A DNA stretch of 64,000 bases from Adiantum capillus-veneris (lineage: Eukaryota; Streptophyta; Polypodiopsida; Polypodiales; Pteridaceae), in assembly GCA_014529385.2 (NCBI GenBank), contig CM043962.1, forward strand, positions 85,744,180 through 85,808,179, read 5' to 3'. The notes beneath the pieces are model-generated. The model saw nothing but the letters and a program-made list of their open reading frames with translations. It searched no databases and was not told the origin of the DNA. Made by a program: the position numbers and the translations under genes. Numbering within the stretch: position 1 is the first letter of the stretch; every line of letters starts with the position of its first letter. Positions 24,809 to 38,160 of the stretch are shown in pieces.

Positions 24809-27800
24809 TCATCTCAAGAATGTGCTTGGGTAATCCTTTATAAGCCTTGGTTCGTCCTCCCAAGTTACATCTTCTTCAAGGTAATCCTTCCACTTTACCA
24901 GATGCTCCGTGATAGTTCTGTTGCGTAACTTCCTTTCCCTTGTTTCCAATACGTAGTCAGGTTGGAGCTCGAGAACTCCTTGTGCTGGCATGACTATCTG
25001 ATCTGAGTCCAAGAATTGCTCAGGGTTAGGAATATAGGGTTTGAGTAAGCTGACGTGGAATACATCATGAACCTTCAAGTTTGCAGGTAACTTTAGCTTG
25101 TAGGCTTGGTCACTCACAACCTTAACGATCTCGAATGGTCCACAATACCTTGGGTTTAGCTTCTTATATCTGCCTAGAGATAAGTTGCTCTTCTTTGGTT
25201 GGACTCGCAGAAAAACCTTATCTCCTTCTTTGGAAGTTCTTTCCGAACGGTTCTTATCTGCATAGTGCTTCTGTCTATCCTGAGCGGCCTGAATTTCCTG
25301 GCGAATAGCCCTAGTCTGTGCTTCCATATCCTCTAACATCTTTCTAGAGGCTTCTACCCTGATGGTTGGATCTGAAAAGTTCAGTGGTGCTAAACAGTCT
25401 TGTCCATAAAGAGCTTTGAAAGGTGACATTCCAATGCTTCTGTGTTCGGAAGAGTTGTAAGCATACTCCACCAAAGGTAGATATTGTAACCACTTCTTTG
25501 CCTCTTGCGAACAATAGGCTCTGAGAATGTCCTCGATGACTTGATTAACTCTCTCAGTTTGCCCATCTGTCTATGGATGATACACTGTACTAAAGGCTAA
25601 TTGTGACCCAATAGATTGGAAAAGAGAAGTCCAAAATTTTGATGTAAACTTGGCATCTCTATCGCTGATGATACGCTTGGGTAGACCATGTAACCTAAAA
25701 ATCTCCTTGATGAATACCCGACTAACATCTGAAGCAGTAAAGGTTGTCTTTACGGGTATTAGATGAGCCACTTTTGTGAGCATATCAACAACCACGAAAA
25801 CAGAGTCATAACCTCCTGTAGAAGGTAATCCTGTAACAAAATCCATACTGATGCATTCCCATTTCATCTGGGGTATGTCAAGAGGTTGAAGTTGCCCTGG
25901 TAACTTCATTCTTTCGGCCTTTATCCGTTGACAAGAAAGACATTGCCTCACATAGCGAAGTATGTCTCCTTTCATCCCAGACCAAAAATAACTCCTCCTG
26001 ACAGCATGAAGAGTCTTAGCATAGCCTGGATGTCCGGATGTAGGGCTATCATGTGCTTCATACAGAATAGTCTTCTTTAGAGCTGGGTCTTTGGGTACAC
26101 AGAGTCTATGTCTATAGTAAAGACATCCTCCCATAAGAGAGTAATCTTTAGCTTCAAGCATCTTATTCTGCTAGACTAGAGATACTATACGTTGGTACTC
26201 TGGATCTACCAAAGATGCTTCTTTGATTCTATCCCAGATAGGGTTATTTGGAATAGAGATAGCTCCGAGAAAGGATTTTCGGCTAAGACCATCTGCAACT
26301 GCATTTTCCTTTCCTGGTCTATACTTTATGTCAAGATCATATTCCTGTAACAGCTCTATCCATCGTCGTTGTCGCATATTGAGAATAGGTTGAGTAAAAA
26401 TCCATTTTAAGCTCTTGTGGTCTGTAACCAGTTGAAACTTGCACCCAAGAAGATAATGTCTCCATAACTTCAACGCATGAATAACTGCTAAAAGTTCCAA
26501 ATCATGAGTAGGATAATTCTTCTCATGATCTCTCAACTTTCGCGAAGTATACGCCACTGGTCTTCCTTCTTGAGTAAGAACTCCGCCTAGAGCAAATTTG
26601 CTAGCGTCGGTCGCTACTTCAAATTCCTTGCTGAAATCTGGAAGCTTTAAAATAGGAGCCGAGACCAAGAACTCTTTTAGCTTAGCAAAGCTAGACTCGT
26701 GCTCGGTCTTCCATTCAATCCTCATTCCTTTCTTCAGGAGTTCCATCAAAGGTGCAGCAATACGTGCATAGTCCTTGACAAAAATCCTGTACCATCCCAT
26801 TATTCCAAGAAATCCCCTTACTTCGCTGACGGTGGATGGTTGAGGCCAATCAACGATGTCCTTGACCTTGTCTGGGTCCACTGAAATCCCTTCAGCTGAT
26901 ATGACAAATCCAAGATAGTTGACTTTTGGTGAGCAAAAAGTGCACTTGCTCTCTTTAGCGTAAAGTTGGTGTTTTCGGAGAAGATCAAGTACTTTGCGAA
27001 CATGTTCTTCGTGATCTGCCTCGTTCTTAGAGTAGATCAGAATGTCATCAAAGAAAACCAAGACAAAATCATCCAGGTAAGGTCTGAAAATATCATGCAT
27101 AAGTCGATTGAAGCTTGCAGGAGCGTTTGTTAGACCAAAAGACATTACTGTGAACTCGTAGTGCCCATACCTAGTATTGAAAGTTGTCTTTGGAATATCT
27201 GATTCCTTGATCCTGATTTGGCAATATCCAGACCTTAGATCAATCTTTGTAAATATTTTGGCGCCGTGGAGCCTGTCCAAGAGTTCATCAATCCTTGGAA
27301 TTGGATACTTGTTCTTGACAGTTACCTGGTTCAGTCCCCGGTAGTCCATGCATAGCCTTAAGGTCTCGTCCTTCTTTTTGTGAAAAAGAACTAGAGCACC
27401 CCAAGGAGAAGTACTGGGTCGAATGAATCCTTGCTCAATGAGTTGCCTAAGCTGTTCTTTGAGTTCGATGGCCTCTGGAAGTGACATTTTATAGGGTCTT
27501 TTTGAGATAGGTTCACATCCAGGAATAGTCTCAATCTCATGATCTACCTCTCTGTGTGGTGGAAGATTCGTAAGGTCTTCTGGGAACACATCGTCATATT
27601 CCCTCAACCAGTTTGGTCGAAGTGAGGTATCTCATTGGTCCACCTTGTTGAGTTTAACCGCATATACTTGCTGACCCTTCCTTAGTCCCTTCAAAAGTGT
27701 GATGTCCTTAACTAGAGTAGCCATAGGTCTCCCATTTTCCCCCTGGATTAAGGCTTCATTACTCAAGTTATCTGTAAAAGTAAAGTTCCCTTGTGCACAA

Positions 27801-28204
27801 TGTATGTGGGCCCTATTTTGCTTTAGCCAGTCCATCCCTAGTATCCCATCAAAGAATCCTAAGGGTAGGGTTCGAAATTGGGCAGAAGTTGGGTGTCCCC
27901 CTAAATCAAAGTCAATTTTGCCTGCAGAGTGTTGAGATACTACCTCCTTGCCTTTTGCTAACTCTACAACTAGCTTGCTTGTTGGATACTTATCTAGCTT
28001 TAGCTTCCTCATGCATCGGGGAGAAAGAAATGAAAGAGTACTACCACAATCTATAAAAAAGTTAACTTGTTCACCTCTGAGAGATCCTGGCATATGAATG
28101 ACTGCGTATTGCTCGCAACCATTGGGATTGTCAATTGCAGCATGTAGGATTGCTCTCTCCACCGCTTTGTCACCCACAGTTGGTTGTACTACTGCGGCAT
28201 TCAC
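24809..28204 (-). pseudogene. pol: Chromovirus pol, unit 3 (PR-RT-RH-INT-chromodomain)
   Basis: Single frame with three stops: at 27632 after KLNKVDQ (TCA to TGA), near 26171 (CAG to TAG in VQQNKM) and at 25571 (CAG to TAG in HPQTDGQT). The last is shared with unit 2. The RT-RNase H part (27607-26171) is open for 478 codons and holds [18 protein letters not shown] and [12 protein letters not shown]. The protease site is again IDCGST. Integrase and chromodomain are as in unit 2. It cannot produce a full polyprotein as it stands. Confidence 0.92.
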
Positions 28205-29068
28205 TCTGGCGGTAGCTCCACGCCCGCCCTCGCCCTCTGTTCATCCTTCCTCGTCCTCCTCTTCCATTAGCTTGGCCACGCCCACGGGTATTCAAGGGTA
28301 TGGCATTGGCGTTGGTTGCCTGAATGTTCCTGGGGCAATTGGATCTGTAATGTCCATGCTCGCCGCAACCATAGCATCGAACATCGGGGAACTCCATGGT
28401 TGTGGTGGTAGCCACAATAGGGCGTTGGTTATACGCTTGGTTGGCTGCTCTGTTATCCCAAGCAGTGGTCCTTGCCCTCTTTGCCCAATGATTCCTTCTG
28501 TTCTGATTAGCCTTTTGTACTTCGAGAGCTAGAGGTTTGGCCCTTAACAAGGCATCCTGTAGCGTCGTCGGTCTGAGAGCTTCCAGCCGAGTATTCAAGG
28601 GATCGATTAGTCCTTGACTGAACCTTGCCACTTGTTGTTCCAAGGTCATCTTAGGAGCATATCTCCGAAGAGTGACAATCTTTGCATAGTATTCTTCGAC
28701 AGATGAATTCAGCTGCCGAAGTGAAAAGAATTCATTCATCTTCAAGGTTCTATAGGCAGGCGGTAAATAACGTCCCATTATTGCAGCTTTGATGTCTTCC
28801 CAGGACTGGGAAGATCCCTTAATATCCATGTACCTGCAATGTTGCTTCCACCATATCTTGGCATCGCCAGTCAAGCGGAACATCGCAAGCATGGTCGGAT
28901 TTACGGGTTGGGTCCCCGCAGCTTCAAAGTAGTCGTCCATGGCTTCCATCCACACTTCTGCATCTCTCTCCACATTTGCCCCCTCGCCCTTAAATATCGG
29001 ATGTTGGGCTTGCTTAAGGAGGAGCTTCTTCTCTTGCGCTGCCGAGTACAGAGCAACAAGCGGTGCCT
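28170..29068 (-). pseudogene. gag: Chromovirus gag, unit 3
   Basis: It is homologous to unit 2 gag with the same capsid and CCHC knuckle. The frame continues through NGRGGRGRMNRGRGR and then shifts by a 4-bp insertion (near 28225), so protease is read in another frame. Removing that insertion in thought would place gag and protease in one frame, supporting a single gag-pol frame in the parent. Confidence 0.85.
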
Positions 29069-29334
29069 ACATGGGTTATACGAATTCTTGATACATTACT
29101 GGGATTTCAAAATAGACCCGAGACTTCAAATAAAATTCAAGATTCTACTTTAGCAAGAGACAGAGATTCAGAGACAAAAAGCACTTTATTGATGAAAATT
29201 TATTACAATTGAAACCCCTCAAGGTTTAGGATAACTGATGATCAGCTTATTACATGGCTTTATGGATTGCGTATAAAATACGCCTAGGAGATGGTATTCA
29301 CGTGATGCACTACTTCATTCGTGTAATAGTTTCT

Positions 29335-29799
29335 CTACTCATTCTTGAGTGGATAATAAACTAAGATATCAAGCCGGAGTTCCGCCTTCAGTAATCCAAA
29401 GGTTTTGACTCGGTTCGCTGGGATCACGTTGGTGACCTTCTCCAAAAGCCAGTCGTTGATGGTTTGATTGGAGTTGTCTGAAACAGTATGGTCCAATCGT
29501 GTAGGCACTAAGTAGAATATCTCTATTACTCTCAACTCTTCTCCCCAACGTATCTTCTTCAAGTCGGTAGCCAAGCATCCTAGCTTCCGAGCGTTGATGT
29601 AGTAAACCCCTCCTGGAAATGTCCAATCAAGTTCCCATCCTCTATCAATGCGAGTGGAGTGTGGCGTATAAGCCTTCAACAGTATCTCCATGACATCTCG
29701 CCTAAACTGGTAAACTGGGGATCTTCGAGCTTGCTCATAAATAAGCTCAAACAATTGGAACTTTCGATATTCCAGCACGGGGTCTTCCTGCAACACCAA
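29335..29799 (-). CDS. ORF0 copy 3: unrecognised open frame between PBS and gag
   Basis: About 155 codons are open, homologous to 21532-22047. It ends earlier at a TAG where unit 2 has TAT. Most differences from unit 2 that I traced change the amino acid (for example K/R, K/E, Q/H), so there is no clear sign of purifying selection between these two copies. As in unit 2 there is no upstream ATG, and a possible splice acceptor lies at the 5' end. AATAAA motifs follow at about 29180-29205. Function unknown. Confidence 0.45.
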   Translation of the reverse strand: MVLQEDPVLEYRKFQLFELIYEQARRSPVYQFRRDVMEILLKAYTPHSTRIDRGWELDWTFPGGVYYINARKLGCLATDLKKIRWGEELRVIEIFYLVPTRLDHTVSDNSNQTINDWLLEKVTNVIPANRVKTFGLLKAELRLDILVYYPLKNE

Positions 29800-29885
29800 T
29801 GCAAGGAATTTGGATCAACTACCTATATACTTTCAGTTCCTTTTAAATGTTCAAACAATACAACTTTATTTCCCAGTCTAACCTA

Positions 29886-29898
29886 GGCTCTCATACCA
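29886..29898 (-). promoter_or_regulatory. PBS, initiator tRNA-Met type with one mismatch (unit 3)
   Basis: TGGTATGAGAGCC on the minus strand: one base differs from the other two sites. Confidence 0.85.
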
Positions 29899-29900
29899 GG

Positions 29901-32698
29901 TGTGAGGTCCCCACCCCGCCGTTTCCAATGGCGGATCTGATGGTGAACCTGGTGGCCACTAGATCTATTGTGGAAGCAAACAAAATCGTTCAGGGTTCGA
30001 CTAGCGGACGATCTCTCATCACAAAGTGAATCGAGTTCGAGCCTGCTAGCAGGGAGATCTAGCTCCACCTCGCAGGGGAAGCGTACTTGAACTATCTAGC
30101 GATGCTAAGACCCACCTTCCAAGAGGAGAGAAACCTCGAGTGCCTTTTTCCCCATGTTTCAGAGGCACGTACTCTCAAGAATTCCCCGCTCTAGGGGCAA
30201 TGAGCATTACTAATATCGAATAAGCACTATGGGGACAGAGAGTTCCCGACCAATCGGGACCACCCATCTCGTAGGCATTGGCAACCTGAGCCAAGCCCCC
30301 ACTTTCCACCCCCACACTCACACTTCCTTGTGTGACCTAATTACTACCACAAAGGTTGTTCAACATAAAGATTCCTTGTTTAATTCCGAATCACATTGTT
30401 CGTTAATACAACCCTTCAACCAGTATTGCAAACAACACCAAGACAGAATTCTAGTAAAAATTCTACTCAAACTTATTCATAAAAGTTCCAATGTTCTAGA
30501 GGTACAACATCCCCCCTCCAGCGAGAGTTCACTCCTCCCGTTGTCACCTAGCTGCCCATACAACTAGGTATGTCCACCGCATAGAAAGCACGTCATGGAC
30601 ACTCCCACCGCATAGAAAGCAAGACGTGGGTTCCCACCGCATAGAAAGCAAGTCGTGGGTATCCACCGCATAGAAAGCAAGTCGTGGATTCAAGAGCCCT
30701 TAACGAGGAACTCTGCCCCCTGTGATCAGTAGGGGGGTCAAGACTGATTCAACATTGGAAATAAAATGAACATGTCGAGCTAAATTTTCCCTAGCAGACA
30801 TTCTTTCCTAATTGCAACCAGCATACCCATCAATCATTTCCTTCCTACTTTAGAACTTAATGTACAATGAATTCAATGCCGAGGTTTCCGTCGGATTTCT
30901 CCAACATGTTTGGGGATATTTTCATTCCTAACTAAACGTGTGCAATGTTAAATTAAACAACTTGAATGAAATTATGATCTACCTCTTCCATTTCTTCGTC
31001 GATGGCCCGTGAGATGGCCGGTATTTGTTCCTCCATGGGAGCTTTTCCCTTTCCGTTCACCTTGCTCATTCCTGCCTCGTGGTCGTGGGCTCTACCAAAG
31101 CGAGTTCTCTTAACCGGGGCCATTTTAAACTCACTACTTTAAGTAATTAACTTGGGGAAAAGAGCTAATGTCCGTAAGCGTCATAACAAGCCAAATCATA
31201 GATTAGCAACATCAAACAATGCCTGCTACATGAGAGGTTTAGATTTTTCCATATAGCAATCATTATGGATGACACATAATCCTATGGGAACCGGCTCTAA
31301 AGATAATTACTCGGCATACATGATTAAGAATAATAGGATTTCGCTAATGGAATTACCAGAGAGATGAATTAAGCACGATTAATCTCTTTCCTAGCAATTA
31401 GAGGGTGCAGAATCACCGCATGCATAGGTGTGAGAAAAACCACCTCTTAGAGACTTAATGACAGATTAATCTTACCTTAATTATATCTTAATGCATAACA
31501 GAGATGGATCTAAATCAGCTACAATATTAATGCGTGATAGAAAGAGTGATTCTCATCAATCTACACAATTACCAGCTTACCGATTAATTTCTATGCTACC
31601 TAGAGAGAGAAATTCTAATAATCGTGCACTAATCATTAATTAAGAGTGATGAATGGCTGATAATTCAGCTATGGGATGATGATTACATAATAGAATATGA
31701 TTAAGGAGAATTTAGAGAGTGATTATAGAGAGATACGACTAGGAATAAGCATAATAGACGAAAAATTTAGATGGTAATGAAAAGGATTTTCAGAAGCATT
31801 AATTAGACCGTGGTTACCGTGATTAAGGGATGATAATCCTCTCGATTCTCTGATCTAATCGAGATTCTTGAGGCGAGAATTCGACAGCACCTCCCTCCTT
31901 GCTTCTCCTTCAAAAGGTGTGTGTTCCGGCAGCACCTTCCCAGAGTGTGTGTAGGTGTGTGTGTGTGTGTGTGTGTGTGCACTGTGTGTGTGTGTGTGTG
32001 AGCATGTGTGTATGTGTGTGTGTGTGTATGCAGGCCTTTAAATAGGCTCCTACAGGCTGAAAATCGACCAGCCCTGCTATTAGCATCTGGAGGAGCACTC
32101 AGTTCACTGCATTGGCAAGTCTAGTTGCCTACTCACCAAGTGTCAGGTTGGCTAGTTTAACTGACTCTAAGACTTAGTTACTGGCTTGGAAACTCTCTCA
32201 AGACTCCCACAAAGCAAGAGGGCGCCCCCTAGCTGCTAAAGCTGATCTGGAGTGGGCTGGAATCTGTTCCCACACAGTCCCGGGCCCCCGGTATCTCCCC
32301 GGACAATTTTTAGGAAAATTGGTTGTAGGCTAAACGGGTCATACGAGTCGGATTTTGATGCCGAAAATTGATATAGCAAGCTCTAACTAAGGCGTACTGG
32401 CCCGAGTACTTGCCATATTTAGCAGCCCTCGGGGTCAGATATGCATTTTTTTGAAATTCAGGGTACGTGTGCAGTTTTTCGAGACGATCAAAACTAGACA
32501 GGTTGGGTGACCAAAAACTTACTATTTTTGGAATTTTTTTTACAAAAATTATTTTAATTCACATTTCAGAGCTTTAAAACATTCTAAACATCATGGCACT
32601 GACAGAATCTGGAAAACTGCGAAAAATAGTAACTTATTCCATTATATTCAGTTCATGGTACAAGGGTGCTCTTTTTGATCGGGGTCAGAGACCTTACA
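29901..32698 (-). repeat. LTR d of array D
   Basis: Complete ends. The (TG)n tract is short and interrupted (31946-32030). It forms the right end of the array, followed by the TATAT target duplication. Confidence 0.9.
31946..32030. repeat. Interrupted (TG)n in LTR d
   Basis: TG dinucleotides broken by AGG, CAC and AGCA. It is the shortest and most interrupted of the four. Confidence 0.95.
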
Positions 32699-32703
32699 TA
32701 TAT
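32699..32703. other. Right target-site duplication of array D
   Basis: TATAT just after the fourth LTR, matching 11138-11142. The sequence is AT-rich, so a chance match is possible, but both LTR ends are exact at these points. Confidence 0.75.
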
Positions 32704-32842
32704 TATGTTATTGGTTGGGCTTGTCGGTCAGGTAGGATCGGATAAGAGTGATCACCAATTAGAGGGCACTCTAAAATTGGAACCTATAATGTTTGGGTAA
32801 GATTGGCTAAGTGTGGGCGTCCAAATGCGAATGCGCAAAGCC

Positions 32843-32854
32843 CATATAAAAGTC
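32843..32854 (+). promoter_or_regulatory. TATA box of LTR E
   Basis: CATATAAAAGTC on the plus strand, about 390 bp before the LTR end. Confidence 0.55.
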
Positions 32855-32917
32855 AATCTAAACCTAAAATAGGTCATTGTGCAATTGAAGAGTGCTCTTG
32901 CTCCATCTCCATCTCCT

Positions 32918-32949
<32 letters not shown>

Positions 32950-32968
32950 CATGAGAGAGAGAGTGTGT

Positions 32969-33008
<40 letters not shown>

Positions 33009-33245
33009 TCGAGCATTGCGACGGCACGACGGCGGCGAGGCGGTTAAGCACAACACAACGGTAGCTCCTTCTTCTTTGCGGCAAGGAATCCTCCATGACA
33101 ACAAGCGTAGAGTGGTGAGTGGCACACCATTGTCATCTTTGAGCTTACTAGTTTAGGCTAGTTGCATGCTTGGATCCATCTGTGGCTCGCACACAGTGTT
33201 AGGCAAGTCCCTTGCTTCAATATGTGCGGTAGAAGCCCACATTTT

Positions 33246-33263
33246 TGGCGCCGTTTTCGGGGA
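33246..33263 (+). promoter_or_regulatory. Primer-binding site of element E, Asp type
   Basis: TGGCGCCGTTTTCGGGGA, two mismatches from the canonical Asp-type PBS, four bases after the LTR end. It fixes E on the plus strand. Confidence 0.8.
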
Positions 33264-34261
33264 ATTGCCGTGCACTAAGCTCAAGAGGCACTCTATGCTT
33301 CTTCTGTGATTGTTTGTGCTAGGAAGGAAGAGGAAGAAGAAGAAGTTATTTTTTGCAAGTTTTTATTTTCTGCATAATCTCTATTTTCTACTAATGTTGC
33401 TTGCACATAATCTGTTGCACAATTAGTAGTTAGTGTGTTAGTAGTGAATGAGTAAGTAGATAAGACAGTTAGCTTGTTTTCAGCCAATGTCTACTTGCAC
33501 ACAGTCTTTACATAGTTAGTGAATAGCTTGTTTTTTGCCAGTGTCTGCTTTTACACAATTGTTTTTTATTTGCACAGTTAGTAGTTAGTGTATTAGCTAG
33601 TGAATGAGTAAGCAATTAGCAAAGTAGGTAGCTTCACTGTCAGTTAGTAGTTAGTAGAGTAGTTAAGCTCAGTTAACAAAGTAGTTAGATGTAGAGGAGA
33701 TAAGGTTAGGTTAGTTAGGAGAGTAGGTAAAGGTTTAGTGTGTGTGTGGCCCAAAAAGGCCACTAAAACTGCGCACGACCGTCCGTGGTACTGATTATTT
33801 AAAAAAATTATAAAAAAAACGCTCGGGATATTTGGGACCAAAAAGAAATTTGGGAATTAAAATAAAAAATTTATTATCCTAAAAGGAAGGGATCGGGATC
33901 ATTCCCCAAGCCCAGGCCCAAGCCTCAGTCCTCAATCTTATGATATACTACTTACACTACTTTATATATAAAGACTAGGATCTCAAGTGAAGGGAGGGCA
34001 TGTGGGACAAGTTCCTCAACTCCTCCACCATCCCCTTCACACTCACCCTTTGGACTTACTAATTCTAGTCCTCTCCCCACCTAGAAAAATACTTGTTTTA
34101 GGATTTCGAGGGTTGTACGTAACCGAATCAAGGTTTGTAAAGCACGGCACGTCCCTCTAGCCAAGATGCTTGTTTTGAGCTATTGCACACAATATTCTGT
34201 GGATCGGTTAAAAAAGGGACCAAAAATACAAAAATTGGGTTATAAACACCTAAAAAACTAG
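33264..34261 (+). other. Leader of element E
   Basis: About 1 kb of AT-rich sequence with many scattered GTTAGTAGTTAGT-like words (33420-33720) and no convincing coding frame. Confidence 0.6.
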
Positions 34262-37200
34262 GTGAGCGGCCTTCACGGGCACACACCAACACCTCTAGAA
34301 TGTCGAGGTCACATGCACCTATGCTTTGGTCGTGTGCTAGAGGACAAGCACATTGAGAGTGTCTCCGTTTATGCGGGCACTCATTATTCCTCTACCTTAA
34401 GCTCTAGGCCCTCAGCAGGAACCCAAGGTAGTACCACTCAGGACCCACATATTGCGTCTAGTGATTCTTCCTCTGACTACGACGTCAAGTCAAGACATGC
34501 ATGCCATGGGCTCATGGTCTAGGCCGAGCATGCTTAGCCGTTTGAAGGAAACCTTTAGTAGAGCCACTCGCTCCAAACATGGGGCTAATGATGTAAAAGA
34601 GGGGGGTGGGGAAGTAAATTTTCCATTCATAACCAACATAGACCCCATGCTCCTAGAGAGTGTATGCACATGAATACTCCATTCACTACACCCCCTGACT
34701 CTTCAGAGCTATCCCCCTCCGAGGTTATATTACATGATGGTAGAAGCCTTGCCGAAGTACAAGAAGTTGAGCGGTATATCATCGCAGCTAGGGGAAAAAA
34801 ATCAAGAGCTTACGCAAGGTGGAGCAACAAAGAGAGTTAAAAGTGAGAGCCCTATGTCAATATCATTGCTAGGAGAGCAATCGAGTGCTCTTGAATTAGC
34901 AACCACTAAGGGTCAACCCATAGAGATCCACATTGCATCTAGTTCAAAGGACACCCCTAGCACCTCAATCCTAGATGGAGTTTTCCTAATGAGGGGAGTA
35001 CGAACTACAAATGGAAACTCTAACCAACCTATACAGAGGTCACACCTAGCACGCGTGTTGGTTATATGTCCTACAATCCACAACGGGTGCTACTAGTGTA
35101 GAGGATCAACAACAAAGAGTTTGTGAGATCATCCATCGGGTTATTGAGCTAGAGAGACAGAACAAGGCGATCCACATGCCTTCACCAGGTCTCATGAGAT
35201 TCTTGGATACAAGGAAGGCTAAACAACCAACCTTATCACAAATGGAGACTCCCTCGGTAAGTCCGATGGATCCTCTATATATTGTTTCACCAAGGGTCTC
35301 ATTGCAATTTGAACCGACAAGTGATAGCTTTACTTTTTCAAGTCTAGATCATCTTTCCCTTGATGACACCACGGCTACCATGCCTACCCCAATGATGGGC
35401 ATGCCAAGAAACACACCATGGACCTCATTTCTTAGTGAAGCACCGCTACATGGTAGCTCAATGCCAACAACAGCCCCTACAAGTGTGTATCAATCGTATG
35501 CACCTATGGGTCCTCATGCTCATGTACATCCTACCCCTCTCATTGTTTCAACAACTTATGCTTCACAACCACAACATCCAAGCTCTTACTTCCATGGGAC
35601 CATACCAGCTAGCCTTAGCATGTCACATTCGACGCCTGCTATGCCTAGGGCCACACATATGAACTTTGGGCCACCCAATGGCACAACACCGTACCAGACA
35701 TGGAACCCAAGGGCTTCCTATGCGCCAAGCCCAATGCCAATACCTACTCCACATGTAGTCTCAGGAGCACCTTCACCTACGGTGTCTGCTCACTTAGGTG
35801 ACCTGGCAACATTTTCTCAAGCTATCGATCGATCTATTGTTGAGAATATTTGTAACACGCTTGATAGAGAACTTAGAAGTAAGGCAGTACAAATAGCCAA
35901 GCTCACAAAAAAATTTAGTGGAGACGGAGATGTGAGAAATCATATCAAAGTGTTTGAACAAATATGTGATTCTCTAGGAGAATGCAATGACTTGCATAAG
36001 AGTAATGCTTCAAGCCTAACCTTAAGTGGGAAGGTTGGGGATTGGTAAGAACCCTAAGGGTGGAAGAAAAAAAGATTTACTCTACTCTTAGGAGACTGTT
36101 CTTGAAAGAATACATACAAGAGGGAGACTATTCTTAAGAATACATACAAGAGGGAGTGCTTTGGGGTGTAGCCTCTCAACTCTCCAGAAAGCCCACCAAG
36201 AGGAAGGAGAGTTGGTGAGAGACTTTATTAGTCACTTAAAGCATTTGAATTCTCGTTGTAATCCAAATTAGCGCTTCAATAATAATCAATTGCTTGATAG
36301 ATTCATTAGGGGATTACGATATGAGAATATCTACAATGGCCTAGTCATTAGAGGTATCACCACTTGGGAAGCAGTCACCACCAATGCAATCCAATTGGAG
36401 GACAATTTAATGATTCAAGGAGAAAGAGTGTCTATTGAGCCTAAATCTACTAGCTGGCAAGCATCAGGGCATCAGCCAATGACCCTAAAGCATATTGCTA
36501 AGGAGCCAAAGATATCTAAGATGACTTTAGCATATCTTACCAAGGCCATTCAAGAGATCCTTAGAGACAATCGGGCTAGAAGGGAACAACAATGGTACTC
36601 AGTATGCTATGGTCCACATAGTACCAGTGAATGCTCTACTTTTAGAGTAAAATCCAACAAGAATTGCAATTCTTGTGGGGGGTATGGTCATCAAGCTAAG
36701 GATTGCATAGTATTTAAGCGCGCAATACCCAATAGATCAACTTTAGCATGGACAGACACACCTCAAGTGTGTGCATTGATGCCGGCTCCACCTCTTGAAC
36801 AAATGTCACAACACATGGTCCCTAGGACCCAAAATGTTGTTCAAACAACACCCTTACCACCTCCAGTGCTAGGACCGCAACCTCCACATCCGAGAATCAC
36901 TTCTGTGAATCAAGTGGGTTGTGAGTCATCTATTGCTTGTTTGGAAGGCTGTGAGGAAGATATAGACCCTAATATTGCCTATGGGATGGATGTCATTGAA
37001 TAAAGTCCACAATACTACATGGAGGACTATTGGGGACAAGTCAAACTTGTCTATCAAGTAGCTGCTCTTGCTACAAGAGGCCAAAATATCAATTACACTG
37101 CTAAGAGACCACCTCTTTAATGCTATGAGTGTGAAGGTCCACATCGTGTGGACAAGTGTCCTATTAGACTAAAAAAGAACGCCACACTAATGCAAATTAA

Positions 37201-37678
37201 TCAAGCGTGCACGTCTACAATGCCGATACTCTTGTGTAATCGATGTGGCATAGATCATTTGATTGCCCAATGTTCAAATAATCCAAATGCACTAAAGATC
37301 ATGCCATTAAACTTGATTGAGGTTACCGAGGAGCCATCACAAAGTACGCATGTGGTACCAATAAACGTGCTCACACAATTGATTCTCCAAAAACAGAATT
37401 ATATTCTTGAGGAAAGAGACACGACATCAATTGTCCAATCTCAAAAGAAGAAGAAAACACGAAGGAAGAGATCACAAAAAGCAGCGAAGTCAGACCCCAA
37501 TTTTAAGACCAACATAGGGACTAGTGACGACCCCGTATATATTGAGGCGGTCCGGGTTGGGCAACAAGAGAGGCGACCTCTAAACACCCCTCAAGGCTCC
37601 CGTGCTGCTCAATTGGGGCTGGGGGCAACCACAAGCACAACACAACAACCAACCCACAGCCAAACCCAAACAAGATAG
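34262..37678 (+). pseudogene. gag: Broken Ty3/gypsy gag of element E
   Basis: Gag sequence is spread over several frames. A plausible start is ATG at 34506 (MGSWSRPSMLSRLKETFSRA). The frame shifts near 34670 (SPSEVILHDGRSLAEVQEV). A Pro/Ser/Thr-rich part and the start of capsid lie at 35176-36048 (LTKKFSGDGDVRNHIKVFEQ), continuing through frameshifts to 36290-37003 (LLDRFIRGLRYENIYN). There are three zinc-knuckle-like motifs: CNSCGGYGHQAKDC, CYECEGPHRVDKC and CNRCGIDHLIAQC. The last part (37148-37678) ends in a Lys-rich and Thr/Gln-rich tail. Several in-frame stops (for example after 37003 and near 37118) show it is dead. A ~35-bp imperfect tandem duplication lies near 36095-36155. Confidence 0.8.
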
Positions 37679-38160
37679 GGGCACCACCTAGTTAGAGAGC
37701 AAACTAGGACGCAAAAGAGGAGAATCCCTTAGCAATACAAGCGAGAAGGAAGGGTACACTATCACTAATTTAAATGCTACAAATACACACACCAAACACA
37801 CACACAAACACACACAAAAGAGAGAGAGAGAGAGAGAGAGATCTTTGTGCAAGAATTTAGCTTCATTAAAAAATTTAGCTTCAATTTTAATGATTGACGT
37901 AAGTGTATGAACAGCTTGGAGGAGAGTCAAGAGACACGATTAAGTTTGATGATATTGCAATCTACACATTATCTTAGGGTTATGGGAGACCTCTCACCAT
38001 ACAGCCCTCTTATAATGTTTTCCCAAGCAACAAAAACAAACACAAGAGCTCTTGAGTCACATACAAGCAGATACTACAAAAGAATTTCAAAATGAAAACG
38101 CGTCACCTTAAGCCAACGAGATGAGGTTGCCAAGCGTGAACTGGAGAGACTCAAGAGAGT
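37679..38160 (+). other. Junction zone between gag of E and LTR of F
   Basis: It holds a short CA-rich stretch (37775-37815) and (GA)n (37818-37841), then sequence with one frame resembling a charged helix (QRDEVAKRELERLKRVL near 38115-38165) that may be the end of E's gag. The exact insertion point of F was not found; no copy of the ATATG that follows F on its right side was seen here. Confidence 0.45.

Larger units (their letters stand above)
24779..29900 (-). mobile_element. Internal region 3 of array D
   Basis: Same layout and nearly the same sequence as 17032-22148. It has its own stops and a 4-bp insertion at the gag/protease join. One integrase stop is shared with unit 2. Confidence 0.9.
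32699..33241 (+). repeat. Right part of LTR E
   Basis: It continues the LTR interrupted by array D. It has a TATA box (CATATAAAAGTC, 32843-32854) and two short (TG)n tracts (32919-32942 and 32963-33007), and ends AGCCCACA at 33241 just before a PBS. With the 67 bp left of array D the LTR would be about 0.6 kb. Confidence 0.7.
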
